64,000 nucleotides of DNA from Anaerolineae bacterium (GCA_019912965.1 JAIOHM010000205.1:1-64000), one strand, 5' to 3'. Counted from the first letter of the stretch, positions 36,301 to 45,279 are shown. Notes: generated by a model from the letters alone, not told the origin. Numbers and translations: made by a program.

Positions 36301-37302
36301 CTATCCTGCTGCGCCGCATGAGCGCCGGATGACCAATTCAGTTGGTAGCAATATCAGTTTTTCAGCCTCACTCGTTCGAATCAAGCGGACAAGCTGCTGA
36401 ACTGCTTCGCGGGCTGCCGTTTCAATCGGAGCGCGTACTGTCGTCAACGGTGGATTCAAATGGCGCGCCACAGGGATGTCATCAAAACCAACAAGCGCAA
36501 TATCCTCCGGCACCCGCAAGCCAGATGCTTTCAAAGCGGCTAGCGCCCCGATTGCTGTGTCATCATCCCCACAGAAAATTGCGTCGGGTCTGACACCATC
36601 TTCAAGCAATTCGGTAACCGCCCGAAAACCACCAACACGCATCAAAGCTGGATCAAATGAAATACCGTGCGCTTCTAAGGCGTCCCGATAGCCCATCTCG
36701 CGCCAGTGCGAGTCTTCCGCATCTTCTGGCCCAGCCAGAAAAGCAATCCGGTGATAACCGCGCTCTTCTATCAGATAATCGACGAGTCTTCGCGCGCCCA
36801 ATTTGTTCTCCACCGTAACGCATGGAATGTCTAATCCATCTGGCGACGAACGGTGTAAAAGCACCAATGGAAATTGGGCGTGATGTAGCCGAATAATCTC
36901 AGCCTCGTCCAGACTATCTGTGAAGACCAGCAGGCCATCGGAGTTATGTTCGCTGAGAGGATAATGGGGTGGCAAACCCTGGCCGTGTATACGATGCGTA
37001 CAGTGAATGAGGAGGTCATACCCATGTTCGCGTGTACCCGCTTCGATACCTCGCAACATCGGCTGAAAAAACTCGCCGCCAATTTCGCGCAAAATGAGAC
37101 CAATGGTATTGGTTTTACGACTAGCAAGACCACGCGCAGCAGCATGAGGGGTGAAGTTCAGTTCTTCAATAGCGGTCTGAACACGTGTAGCCGTAACAGA
37201 AGATACTTGCCCGGTTTTGTTCAGAACACGACTGACCGTAGCAATTGAAACCCCAGCCCGTTCAGCAACATCAGCGATGGTCGCACGAGAAAAATCAGTC
37301 AT
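36301..37302 (-). CDS. LacI-family transcriptional regulator
   Basis: A 333-residue repressor. DNA-binding domain: ATIADVAERAGVSIATVSRVLNK, then AIEELNFTPHAAARGLAS with the hinge. Sensor domain: TIGLILREIGGEFFQPML, DGLLVFTDSLDEAEI, RLVDYLIEERGYHRIAFL, DAIFCGDDDTAIGAL, ALVGFDDIPVARHLNPPLTTV. It leads the GH4-deacetylase-kinase operon and is divergent from the inositol genes. Palindromes at 37313-37339 lie next to its start and another lies before iolB, so it may control both directions. Confidence 0.92.
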   Translation of the reverse strand: MTDFSRATIADVAERAGVSIATVSRVLNKTGQVSSVTATRVQTAIEELNFTPHAAARGLASRKTNTIGLILREIGGEFFQPMLRGIEAGTREHGYDLLIHCTHRIHGQGLPPHYPLSEHNSDGLLVFTDSLDEAEIIRLHHAQFPLVLLHRSSPDGLDIPCVTVENKLGARRLVDYLIEERGYHRIAFLAGPEDAEDSHWREMGYRDALEAHGISFDPALMRVGGFRAVTELLEDGVRPDAIFCGDDDTAIGALAALKASGLRVPEDIALVGFDDIPVARHLNPPLTTVRAPIETAAREAVQQLVRLIRTSEAEKLILLPTELVIRRSCGAAG

Positions 37303-37312
37303 TTGAAATCCA

Positions 37313-37339
37313 TGAAAGCGTTTTCTGTAAGCGCTTACA
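37313..37339. promoter_or_regulatory. Two adjoining LacI/cre-type operator boxes
   Basis: TGTAAGCGCTTACA (37326-37339) is a perfect 14-bp palindrome; TGAAAGCGTTTTCT (37313-37326) is an imperfect one sharing its last base with it. They cover the expected start of the lacI transcript. Confidence 0.7.
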
Positions 37340-37342
37340 TTG

Positions 37343-37371
37343 AGGTTACATCATATTCCAATGATCGTCAA
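37343..37371 (-). promoter_or_regulatory. Candidate promoter of the lacI-GH4 operon
   Basis: On the minus strand TTGACG (37371-37366), a 17-base spacer, then TAACCT (37348-37343). The +1 would be near 37336, inside the operator, fitting autoregulation. Confidence 0.45.
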
Positions 37372-37449
37372 GAATGGAGTGATCTACTACCAGCAATCCC
37401 CAAATAACAGACAAAACCAGTCCATCCATTACCGCGAATTTACTGCCCT

Positions 37450-37458
37450 TGCTATAAT
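37450..37458 (+). promoter_or_regulatory. Extended -10 promoter for the inositol genes
   Basis: TGCTATAAT is a full extended -10 element; the -35 region is weak. The same TGCTATAAT is used ahead of the mannosidase gene at 13544-13552. Confidence 0.5.
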
Positions 37459-37483
37459 CTCCAAGTGAATATTGGCTTCACTT

Positions 37484-37499
37484 TGGAAAGCGTTTTTCA
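37484..37499. promoter_or_regulatory. Operator-like box over the iolB ribosome site and start codon
   Basis: TGGAAAGCGTTTTTCA is an imperfect 16-bp palindrome around a central CG, related to the box at 37313. It contains the only Shine-Dalgarno-like stretch (GGAAAG) and ends on the first base of the iolB ATG. Confidence 0.5.
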
Positions 37500-38365
37500 T
37501 GGTATACACAGCCGAAAATATGTTGGTTCGTTCTCGTGATACAGGCGGGACAGGGGTTTTTGCTGAGGTCTTCGCTGCTCAAGCTGGATGGCAATATCTC
37601 AACATGACCGTGCGGCGGATGAACGGAGGCGAAAAATGGGCAGCGAACACAGGCGCTTATGAGTATGGACATGTGATTTTGGGCGGTAAATGCCATATTC
37701 GCAGCAGTGCCGGAGATTTTTTAAATATTGGCGCGCGAACCAACGTGTTCAGTGGCAAGCCGTTTGCGATGTATCTCTCCCGGAATACTGATTTTGAGAT
37801 TGAAGCCCTGACAGATGGTTTCGAGGTGGCGAGCTGCTGGGTTGAAACCGATGAAGATCATCCAGCACAGTTGGTTACGCCAGAAAGCAGTGCGGTTGAG
37901 CTGCGTGGTGGGGGCAATGCATCCCGTCAGATCAACAGCATTTTCCCGCCGGGTTTTGACTGTCATCGGCTGGTGTGTGTGGAGGTTTACACACCAAGCG
38001 GAAATTGGTCGAGCTACCCACCCCACAAGCACGATGTTCACCGCGAGGATGAAAATGGTAATCTGCTAGAAGCTGATCTGGAAGAAATTTACTTTTACAA
38101 GATTGATCGTCCAGAGGGATATGCTTACCAGCGCGTGTACACGGATGATCGGCATATTGATGCTTTAATGATGGCACAGCATCACGATGCCATTCTCGTA
38201 CCAGAGGGGTATCATCCGGTGGTGAGTGCGCCGGGATACAATACCTATTATTTAAATTGGCTGGCAGGTTCGGCGCAATCTTTAGCGAACAGCGACGACC
38301 CAGCCTATGCATGGGTGAAAGACCAGTGGCCTCCAATTGACCCACGTCTGCCGATTGTAAAATAG
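37499..38365 (+). CDS. iolB: 5-deoxy-glucuronate isomerase (KduI/IolB family)
   Basis: The ATG at 37499 gives 288 residues; an upstream in-frame TTG lies in the promoter region and is rejected. The protein is a double cupin like IolB: an N-terminal half with YLNMTVRRMNGGEKW and GHVILGGKCHI, and a C-terminal cupin with NWSSYPPHKHD, whose His pair and the downstream Glu and His bind the metal; EIYFYKIDRPEGYAYQRVY and YHPVVSAPGYNTYYLNWLAG are strong IolB signatures. It turns 5-deoxy-glucuronate into 5-dehydro-2-deoxygluconate, after the IolD step. First gene of the plus-strand inositol cluster. Confidence 0.87.
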   Translation: MVYTAENMLVRSRDTGGTGVFAEVFAAQAGWQYLNMTVRRMNGGEKWAANTGAYEYGHVILGGKCHIRSSAGDFLNIGARTNVFSGKPFAMYLSRNTDFEIEALTDGFEVASCWVETDEDHPAQLVTPESSAVELRGGGNASRQINSIFPPGFDCHRLVCVEVYTPSGNWSSYPPHKHDVHREDENGNLLEADLEEIYFYKIDRPEGYAYQRVYTDDRHIDALMMAQHHDAILVPEGYHPVVSAPGYNTYYLNWLAGSAQSLANSDDPAYAWVKDQWPPIDPRLPIVK

Positions 38366-38393
38366 CTTTCAGCAAAATTAAGGATATGTTATT

Positions 38394-39071
38394 GTGAAGC
38401 TCAAATGGTATGGACACGCTAGTTTTTTGGTGACAGGCAGCGACAGTGTAACGATTATCACTGACCCATACACGCCGGAAATCTCCGGCTATCTGCCAAT
38501 CCCCGACTCACCAGATTTTGTGATGATCTCCTCGGATAATGACAGCTTTCACTGCCGTGCAGACTTAATTCCCGGTCAGCCCACTGTGATTAACGCGCTA
38601 CGACTAGCACAGAATGAGGGGACACTGACCGAAAAAGGAGTTGTATTCCAAGCCATCCAAGCAATGGAAGCGCTCGACCACCAGTTCCATGACCCCGATC
38701 AAAACGGTATGTATCGTTTTACAGTGGATGGAATCAGTGTTGGGCATATGGGCGATATTGGCAACCCGTTGAGCGAGGAACAGATGCAGTTCTTCGCCGG
38801 GGTTGATGTACTGCTGGCGCTGGCGGGTGGACATCCGACGATTGCATTGGATGATTTGTTCGCCGTAATCCAGCGGACACAACCGAAAATTGTTGTGCCG
38901 ATGCACTTCCGCACCCTACGTTATAAGCCGCGCAACACGTTCTGGATTCAATCGTTCCTGAACTATTTCGAGCCAGATGATGTTGATTTTGCCTGCGATA
39001 GTGAGATCAGCATCTCAAAAGAAAATCTACCAGAAAAAACACGGGTGTTGATCCTGACTCACGCCTGCTAA
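38394..39071 (+). CDS. Metallo-beta-lactamase-fold hydrolase (UlaG-like)
   Basis: A 225-residue protein from a GTG start, nine bases after AAGGA. KLKWYGHASFLVTGSDSV, IITDPYTPEISGY, SVGHMGDIG and VPMHFRT are the metal-site segments of the UlaG/YtkL branch of the metallo-beta-lactamase fold; the classical HxHxDH motif is absent, as usual there. Members are L-ascorbate-6-phosphate lactonases or uncharacterised hydrolases. Its place between iolB and iolD, where other inositol operons carry iolE or iolC, suggests a role on a cyclic or lactone intermediate, but that is inference. Confidence 0.75.
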   Translation: MKLKWYGHASFLVTGSDSVTIITDPYTPEISGYLPIPDSPDFVMISSDNDSFHCRADLIPGQPTVINALRLAQNEGTLTEKGVVFQAIQAMEALDHQFHDPDQNGMYRFTVDGISVGHMGDIGNPLSEEQMQFFAGVDVLLALAGGHPTIALDDLFAVIQRTQPKIVVPMHFRTLRYKPRNTFWIQSFLNYFEPDDVDFACDSEISISKENLPEKTRVLILTHAC

Positions 39072-39098
39072 ATTCACTTACCTTATAAAAGGTTTTCT

Positions 39099-40961
39099 AT
39101 GACCACAAAATGTTTAACAATGGCGCAAGCCCTGATCAATTATCTTCAAAATCAATACTCGGCACGGGACGGGCAGGAACAGCCATTTTTTGCCGGATGC
39201 TGGGGCATCTTCGGGCATGGGAATGTGGCGGGCGTTGGGCAGGCGCTTCAACAGTATGCCACCACATTCCGCTATCATCAGGCACGGAATGAACAGGCAA
39301 TGGTTCATACAGCGGCGGCTTATGCCAAGATGAAAAATCGCCTGCAAACTTTCGCCTGCACTTCGTCGATTGGCCCCGGCGCGACCAACATGATTACAGG
39401 CGCGGCGATGGCAACGATCAACCGTTTGCCTGTGCTATTGCTTCCGGGTGATATTTTTGCGGAACGGTTACAAGCACCTGTCCTGCAACAGTTGGAAGCC
39501 AATCATTCACAGGATGTTTCGGTCAATGACTGTTTCAAGCCAGTTTCACGGTATTGGGATCGCATCAACCGGCCAGAACAACTGATTACTGCCCTGCCGG
39601 AAGTGATGCGGGTGCTGACTTCTCCAGTTGAAACGGGCGCGGTCACGCTGGCACTGCCCCAAGATATACAAACGATGGCTTATGAATATCCAGCCGAAAT
39701 GTTTGAAAAACGGGTGTGGCATATTCCGCGCAACCGCCCCGACCTCAGCAGCCTTGAAACAGCCTTTCAATGGATCAAATCCAGCAAGCAACCGATCATC
39801 GTGGCAGGTGGCGGTGTACTTTACAGCGAGGCCAGCGAAACCCTGCGGACATTTATGGAAGCGACTGGAATTCCGGTCGGTGAAACAATGGCCGGGAAAG
39901 GCTCCCTGCCCTACAACCATCCGCTTAATCTGGGGGCAATTGGCGTAACCGGGACGCACGGCGCGAACATTCTGGCGCGTGAAGCTGATCTGGTGATTGG
40001 CATTGGAACACGATACAGCGACTTTACGACCGCTTCGAAAACAGCTTTCCAAAATCCAAATGTGCGATTCGTCAATATTAACGTGGCGGACTTCGATGCC
40101 TATAAGCACAATGCCCTCCCCCTCGTTGGGGATGCGCGGGCAACACTGGATGAACTAGCATCCGGGCTGGCGGGGTGGCAAACCGATCAGGCTTATCAAA
40201 ATCGGGCGAAGCAGTTCAACGCGGAATGGGATGCAGAAGTTTCGCGCATTTACAATCTGGAACATGGGCCACTCATCAGTCAGGGTGAAGTGATCGGTGT
40301 GGTCAATACCATTTCGCGCCCTGAAGATGTGGTGCTGTGCGCGGCGGGCAGTTTGCCGGGTGATCTGCATAAACTGTGGCGGACGCGCGACCCGAAGGGC
40401 TATCACCTCGAATATGGTTACTCGACGATGGGTTATGAAATCGCAGGCGGCTTGGGCGTGAAGATGGCCGCACCAGAACGCGATGTTTACGTGATGATCG
40501 GTGATGGTTCGTACCTGATGATGAACACTGAGATCGTGACCGCTGTTCAGGAAGGGGTCAAGCTCATCATTGTACTCCTCGATAATCATGGTTATGCCAG
40601 CATCGGCGGGTTGTCAAAATCGGTGGGCAGCGATGGCTTTGGGACAAAATATCGGTATCGTACCGAGTCCGGTCAACTAGATGGTGAAGTATTGCCTGTA
40701 GATTATGGGGCGAACGCAGCCAGCTTGGGCGCACACCTGATCCGGGCAAACAACCGGGATGAATTGGCAGATGCGATTCAAACCGCGCAGGGCATGGATA
40801 CAACGGTGTGCATCGTGATCGAAACCGACCGACGCCAGCGCGTAGGTGGATACGAATCATGGTGGGATGTGGCTATCGCAGAAGTTTCTGAAAATCCGGC
40901 GGTGCAGGAAGCCCGCGAAGGGTACGAATCCGCTAAGGAAAGAGAACGGCATTTTATCTAG
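39099..40961 (+). CDS. iolD: 3D-(3,5/4)-trihydroxycyclohexane-1,2-dione acylhydrolase (ring-opening)
   Basis: A 620-residue thiamine-diphosphate enzyme. N-terminal domain: GCWGIFGHGNVAGVGQALQ and NEQAMVHTAAAYAKMKNRL with the active-site Glu-like region; ACTSSIGPGATNMITGAA follows. The middle domain (QPIIVAGGGVLYSEA, GTHGANILAREADLVIGIGTRYSDF) is Rossmann-like. The cofactor domain has the GDG motif in VMIGDGSYLMMNTEI through LDNHGYASIGGLSKS. This is the IolD pattern and length. It opens the trione ring to 5-deoxy-glucuronate, the substrate of IolB. It starts 27 bases after the hydrolase gene with AAAAGG upstream. Confidence 0.92.
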   Translation: MTTKCLTMAQALINYLQNQYSARDGQEQPFFAGCWGIFGHGNVAGVGQALQQYATTFRYHQARNEQAMVHTAAAYAKMKNRLQTFACTSSIGPGATNMITGAAMATINRLPVLLLPGDIFAERLQAPVLQQLEANHSQDVSVNDCFKPVSRYWDRINRPEQLITALPEVMRVLTSPVETGAVTLALPQDIQTMAYEYPAEMFEKRVWHIPRNRPDLSSLETAFQWIKSSKQPIIVAGGGVLYSEASETLRTFMEATGIPVGETMAGKGSLPYNHPLNLGAIGVTGTHGANILAREADLVIGIGTRYSDFTTASKTAFQNPNVRFVNINVADFDAYKHNALPLVGDARATLDELASGLAGWQTDQAYQNRAKQFNAEWDAEVSRIYNLEHGPLISQGEVIGVVNTISRPEDVVLCAAGSLPGDLHKLWRTRDPKGYHLEYGYSTMGYEIAGGLGVKMAAPERDVYVMIGDGSYLMMNTEIVTAVQEGVKLIIVLLDNHGYASIGGLSKSVGSDGFGTKYRYRTESGQLDGEVLPVDYGANAASLGAHLIRANNRDELADAIQTAQGMDTTVCIVIETDRRQRVGGYESWWDVAIAEVSENPAVQEAREGYESAKERERHFI

Positions 40962-40970
40962 TGCAAGTTC

Positions 40971-41010
40971 CGAGTAACGAGTGACGAGTGACGAGTACAA
41001 AGTCCTGAGT
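40971..41010. repeat. Short CGAGTAA/CGAGTGA direct repeats
   Basis: The run CGAGTAACGAGTGACGAGTG continues with further GACGAGT units and an altered copy CCTGAGT. It marks the junction between iolD and the broken glyoxalase gene. Degenerate arrays of this style are frequent in intergenic DNA of filamentous bacteria. Confidence 0.7.
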
Positions 41011-41040
41011 AAGCGGTTAGGCTAGTTTCTTCTTCGTTGA

Positions 41041-41315
<275 letters not shown>

Positions 41316-41320
41316 TCAAT

Positions 41321-41338
41321 GGGCATTTGCCCGTTTTT
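41321..41338 (+). terminator. Small hairpin with T-run before iolG
   Basis: GGGC-ATTT-GCCC followed by GTTTTT. The stem is only four to five base pairs, so termination would be weak; it lies between the VOC remnant and the iolG ribosome site. Confidence 0.35.
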
Positions 41339-41351
41339 AAGAGGGAAAAAT

Positions 41352-42362
41352 ATGACACTGAATATTGGGGTGATCGGCGCAGGGCGCATCGGCAAAGTTC
41401 ATGCCGAAAATCTGGTCACCCGCATCAACGATGTGAATCTGGCGGCGATTGCAGATGTGGTGCCAGAAAGCGCGCAAGAACTGGCGCGGCGGTTGCGCGT
41501 CCCCAAAGCGACGGCTCATTATCAGGATATTCTGAACGATCCAAACATCCACGCGGTGGCGATTTGCTCGGCCACAGATACCCATTCGCAGATTATCACC
41601 GAGGCGGCACAGGCGGGAAAACACATTTTCTGCGAGAAGCCTATCGACTTCGATCTGGAACGGATTGATAACGTGCTGGCGACGGTTGAGGAAGCCGGGG
41701 TTAAACTGCAAATCGGGTTTAACCGACGCTTCGACCCGAATTATGCACGGGTGAAACAGGCTATCGTCAGTGGGGAAATCGGTGATTTGCATCTCCTCCA
41801 CATCATCAGCCGCGACCCCAGCCCGCCCCCCATCAGCTATATCAAAGTATCGGGCGGGATGTTCCTCGATATGAGCATTCACGATTTTGATATGGCACGC
41901 TTTCTGGTGAACAGCGAGGCGACCGAGGTTTATACGGTTGCCAGCGTGATGGTTGACCCGGCGATTGGTGAAGCGGGCGACGTAGACACAGCACTGATTG
42001 TGCTGAAGTTCGCTAACGGTGTGACAGCCACGATTGATAACAGCCGTCAAGCGGTTTACGGGTATGACCAGCGGGTGGAAGCCTTCGGCAGTGGGGGCGC
42101 GATCAGCACCGATAATGTGTACCCGAATATGGCGACGATCAGCACGGCGCAAAATATCCGGCGGGATTTGCCCCTGAATTTCTTCATGCAGCGGTATGTT
42201 GAGTCCTATCTGAACGAGATGCAGGTTTTTGTGGACGCGGTACTCAATAACAAGCCTGTACCGGTGACGGGGTATGATGGACGCGTTCCGGTGTTGATGG
42301 GGTTGGCAGCAAAGCAGTCACAGCTTGAAAATCGGCCGGTGCTGATCGAGGAAATCGGGTGA
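41352..42362 (+). CDS. iolG: Inositol 2-dehydrogenase (Gfo/Idh/MocA family)
   Basis: The ATG at 41352 is six bases after GAGGG and gives 336 residues; an ATG at 41319 lies in the hairpin and is rejected. TLNIGVIGAGRIGKVHAENL is the NAD-binding loop, IFCEKPIDFDLERID holds the catalytic Lys, and GGMFLDMSIHDFDMARFLV the conserved Asp-His pair used by inositol dehydrogenases (DMxIHDxD). It oxidises myo-inositol to scyllo-inosose, the first step of the pathway whose later steps are encoded by iolD and iolB upstream. The last 30 residues are ordinary for the family. Confidence 0.88.
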   Translation: MTLNIGVIGAGRIGKVHAENLVTRINDVNLAAIADVVPESAQELARRLRVPKATAHYQDILNDPNIHAVAICSATDTHSQIITEAAQAGKHIFCEKPIDFDLERIDNVLATVEEAGVKLQIGFNRRFDPNYARVKQAIVSGEIGDLHLLHIISRDPSPPPISYIKVSGGMFLDMSIHDFDMARFLVNSEATEVYTVASVMVDPAIGEAGDVDTALIVLKFANGVTATIDNSRQAVYGYDQRVEAFGSGGAISTDNVYPNMATISTAQNIRRDLPLNFFMQRYVESYLNEMQVFVDAVLNNKPVPVTGYDGRVPVLMGLAAKQSQLENRPVLIEEIG

Positions 42363-43144
42363 TTGGCGGCGGCGGCGGCGATGGCGGCGTGGCGAAAAAG
42401 GGTTTCGCCGCCATCAGAGTTGCCAGTTTCCAGAAAACGGTCATTGCCGCTGCTGCTGGGGATAGCAAGTTGGCTGCTGCCATTCAAGTTTTCGGTTATT
42501 AGTTGATTCGCAACATGCGAAAGATTCTGCAAATTCGTCAATTTCGTCACAGGATTTTTGTGCATTTTGTGAATCTAGATGGTCATTGGTTTTTAGTTGT
42601 TGGTTATTGGTTTCCAGCAAAATACGGAATACACGGCGGGTTATCGGACGGGGCGAGGTGTTTTTTAAAACGCCGCGTGGGTAGTGGATTCAGGCGTCGG
42701 AACGGTTTTGCAGTATTGCGGCGATTCGGGATGTGCTTGCCGCTGCAATACTTGCTGGGTAGTTGCCAGTTACGAGTTTCCAGTTTCCAGAAAAAGCAGG
42801 GACGATTCGCAAATTTCGCAAGATTCGTACATCAGGTTTTGTGAATCTTGCGAATCTGTGGTGGCGATATGGAAAACAGCTTTCAGCAAATGCAAGAACG
42901 CAAATCCATAAGGACAGTGTAGCAGGTTTTGAGGGGAAAAGGGTGACCAAATGGTACGTTTTTCGGGACGAATTTACCAACCCTTTTGAGGGATAGAGAT
43001 TGTTAAAACGGTTTGGGGATAGTTGGTGCCAGGTTCGAGGTGCTAAGTGCGAGGTAAAGCCAAAGCTGCAACAACGTAATGGATATTGGTGTTGCAGCGT
43101 GGAGTAGGATTTGAGCAAATTATCTCTTTTTGAATGATAAGCAC
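42363..43144. repeat. Non-coding repeat-rich region
   Basis: No credible gene in 780 bases. It opens with a GGC-rich run (42365-42395), then holds recurring degenerate phrases: GTTGCCAGTTTCCAGAAAA (42418 region, and again near 42762-42795 with an extra GAGTTTCCAG), and ATTCGTCAATTTCGTC / TTTTGTGAATCTTGCGAATC blocks near 42530-42575 and 42805-42865, plus TTTTTAGTTGTTGGTTATTGG near 42590. These look like decayed short tandem arrays. Confidence 0.65.
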
Positions 43145-43504
43145 ATGAAATCAATAGATTGGTTTGGCATTCTGTTTGGCATATTGGGGCTGATAAATAT
43201 ATTAAGTGGTTGCTACGAGTGGAAAAGGTGGTGGAAACTTGCCAGAGGTGGGTATTTCCCCGACCAAATTGGTTTGAAAAACACAAAGTTGCTGTATATC
43301 GTTGGAGGGATAGGTATGTTAGGGGTGGGCATAGCTTTAATCCTCCAGTCTATATTCTCTATAGAGTCCTTGTGGTTTTTTCTCTTGGGAATCATTTTAT
43401 CTACAGTTCTTGCTGTGTCTCTGTACCATTTACGAGGCAATCAATCTATCTTAGAGCTTGTCCCTCAAATATTTAAACCTGACTCTAAAAAGAAAAATGA
43501 CTGA
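43145..43504 (+). CDS. Small membrane protein of unknown function
   Basis: From the ATG at 43145 the protein has 119 residues (a TTG at 43130 would add five). Three hydrophobic helices are visible: WFGILFGILGLINILSGCY, LLYIVGGIGMLGVGIALIL and ESLWFFLLGIILSTVLAVSL, with a basic KRWWKLARGG loop between the first two and a Lys-rich tail. I do not recognise the family. It is isolated between repeat-rich DNA and the convergent GH13 gene, and no strong ribosome site was seen, so its reality is less sure than that of other genes. Confidence 0.5.
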   Translation: MKSIDWFGILFGILGLINILSGCYEWKRWWKLARGGYFPDQIGLKNTKLLYIVGGIGMLGVGIALILQSIFSIESLWFFLLGIILSTVLAVSLYHLRGNQSILELVPQIFKPDSKKKND

Positions 43505-43575
43505 GTTTAAAACCAAGTAACGACAATAACACGATATACCCAGCCTTGAAAACATCAATAAAGAGCCAGCAAGTT

Positions 43576-43620
43576 TTTCGAGGTGAAACCGCCGATGGAA
43601 TTGAGGGAGTCACCTCGAAA
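43576..43620 (-). terminator. Hairpin downstream of the GH13 gene
   Basis: TTTCGAGGTGA (43576-43586) pairs perfectly with TCACCTCGAAA (43610-43620), loop of 23 bases. It lies just after the GH13 stop at 43634 on the minus strand. No clear T-run follows. Confidence 0.5.
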
Positions 43621-43633
43621 TGAAGTCAGCAAT

Positions 43634-45253
43634 TTAGCGAGTGGTGCGGGTGCGGATTAGGTCTTTGTAAAAGGCGAGCAGGTCTTTATCTTGTTCGTCG
43701 CCCCATTTCATGGGCACACGGTTGACATGCAGGCCAAATCCGGCGCGGCTGTCTACCAATTGGGTGAGGCCGATTTCTGTGCCGTAGTAGATGACGGGGG
43801 GATTGGGCATTTGCATCTGCGCAGCGGCGGCACGGCGAACGGATTCTTTATCGCCTCCCGCGATGAACAAAAACCGATCCAAGTCGTGGTTATCGATGAA
43901 AACGGGCATGAGAAAATCCGGCGGGAAAGCCTGCTGATGACGGACGCGAAACCGTTTGAATTCGGCTTCTGACCATTGGCCTAAAGCAAAGGTACGACGG
44001 AAAGCATCGCAGGTGTGGAAATCCAGCACCCCATCTAACCGTCCGATGTATTCCTGCTGAACATTTGGCGCATCAACAACCTCACCAAAGCAGAAACAAC
44101 CGGGCTTAAAGGCTTTGCAGGCCGTCCAAAAATCCGTCCAGAAATCCGGGCCGGGGCCATCCGCCACATCGAGACGGAAACCATCCACATCAAATTCGCG
44201 CAACCAGAACAACCCAACATCAATCAACCATTGACGCGCCCCCGGATTCGTCACATTGACCTGCGGCATGGATGGGACACCAAAAAAGGCACGGTAGCCA
44301 AGATCAGAGTCATCAAAAGTAAACCAGTCGCGGTATGGGCTGTTAGCGTCGGCTTTGGCAGAGACAAAAAGCGGGTGTTCATTAGACAGGTGATTGAGGG
44401 CAATATCCAGCAGAACGCGGATGCCGCGCGCATGAGCCGCTTTGACGACTTCGCGCAAGGCTTCATCACCCCCCAAACGGGGTTCGACATGGTTATAATC
44501 GGTCACATCGTAACCATGATGGGTGGCGCTGACAAACACCGGACTGAGCCAGATACAGTTCGCGCCCAAGTCCGCGATGTAATCCAGTTTTTCCGCCACG
44601 CCCCAGAGCGTCCCGCCGCAAAAGCCATTCAGATCGTCAGTTTGCGTCCACCCGCGCCCCTGCCCCGGAAAGAATCGGTCTACAAAAATGTGATAAATCA
44701 CGGCTTCATGCGCCCAATCCGGCGGTTTCAGGCGGTCTACAGCGAGGCCGAAAGTGTAAGGCTGATTCGGGTCGCCAATCGCAAGGGTTTCCTGAACAGG
44801 TTCGCCCCGGAAAAAAGCACCTGCGGCATGTTCAGAGGTGGCTTTTACGACAGGCCAATCGGCAAAGGTTTCAGCGGAATCGGCATTCCATGCGCCAATC
44901 TGATAACGGATTATGGTATTTTCTGGCTGCGGGGGCAGCACCGCCGTCCAACGGGCAATATATCCCCAGACGAGGGTGTCCCATTCGACGCCCTGCTGCT
45001 CGAAGAAAATGACTCCTCCATTGGATGCCCTACCCTTTCCGCCTGCGGGCTGTGTGCCGTCAGCCGTGTAGTAGCAGGCAACAAAATCGGCATCCAGATT
45101 TGGGCCGACGGTCACGGTCAGGGTGATCGGTTGACCGGGTTCGGGGTCGCGCGGGGTGATCTGGTGCTGGTGGTGGATGCCACGATTCCCCGCCCGATGA
45201 TTCATCAATTTAAGCTGGTCGGTCGCCAGCGTGCCGAAAATAAATTCTTCCAT
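43634..45253 (-). CDS. GH13 alpha-amylase-family enzyme (neopullulanase/cyclomaltodextrinase-like), short C-terminus
   Basis: The ATG at 45253 gives 539 residues; earlier in-frame starts would run into the hairpin before the gene. An N-terminal beta domain (about residues 25-155; PITLTVTVGP and IRYQIGAWN) resembles CBM34-type modules. The barrel has VIYHIFVDRFFPGQG, LDIALNHLSNEHP (region I), DGFRLDVADG with the nucleophile (II), CFCFGEVVDAP with the acid/base Glu (III) and VFIDNHDLDRFL (IV). The protein stops at LLAFYKDLIRTRTTR, where the usual 80-90-residue C-terminal beta domain would begin. It should cut maltodextrins delivered by the ABC system encoded just upstream. No signal peptide. 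Confidence 0.85.
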   Translation of the reverse strand: MEEFIFGTLATDQLKLMNHRAGNRGIHHQHQITPRDPEPGQPITLTVTVGPNLDADFVACYYTADGTQPAGGKGRASNGGVIFFEQQGVEWDTLVWGYIARWTAVLPPQPENTIIRYQIGAWNADSAETFADWPVVKATSEHAAGAFFRGEPVQETLAIGDPNQPYTFGLAVDRLKPPDWAHEAVIYHIFVDRFFPGQGRGWTQTDDLNGFCGGTLWGVAEKLDYIADLGANCIWLSPVFVSATHHGYDVTDYNHVEPRLGGDEALREVVKAAHARGIRVLLDIALNHLSNEHPLFVSAKADANSPYRDWFTFDDSDLGYRAFFGVPSMPQVNVTNPGARQWLIDVGLFWLREFDVDGFRLDVADGPGPDFWTDFWTACKAFKPGCFCFGEVVDAPNVQQEYIGRLDGVLDFHTCDAFRRTFALGQWSEAEFKRFRVRHQQAFPPDFLMPVFIDNHDLDRFLFIAGGDKESVRRAAAAQMQMPNPPVIYYGTEIGLTQLVDSRAGFGLHVNRVPMKWGDEQDKDLLAFYKDLIRTRTTR

Positions 45254-45279
45254 GAAATTGAACAGCCCTCGAAAATAAA

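Noticed and set aside
40971-41010. Possible CRISPR-like direct repeats
   Set aside because: Units are only about 7-9 bases and adjoin directly without spacers; no cas gene is present.
41337-42152. A 271-codon open frame opposite iolG
   Set aside because: Antisense to a gene with full Gfo/Idh motifs; composition is that of a shadow frame.
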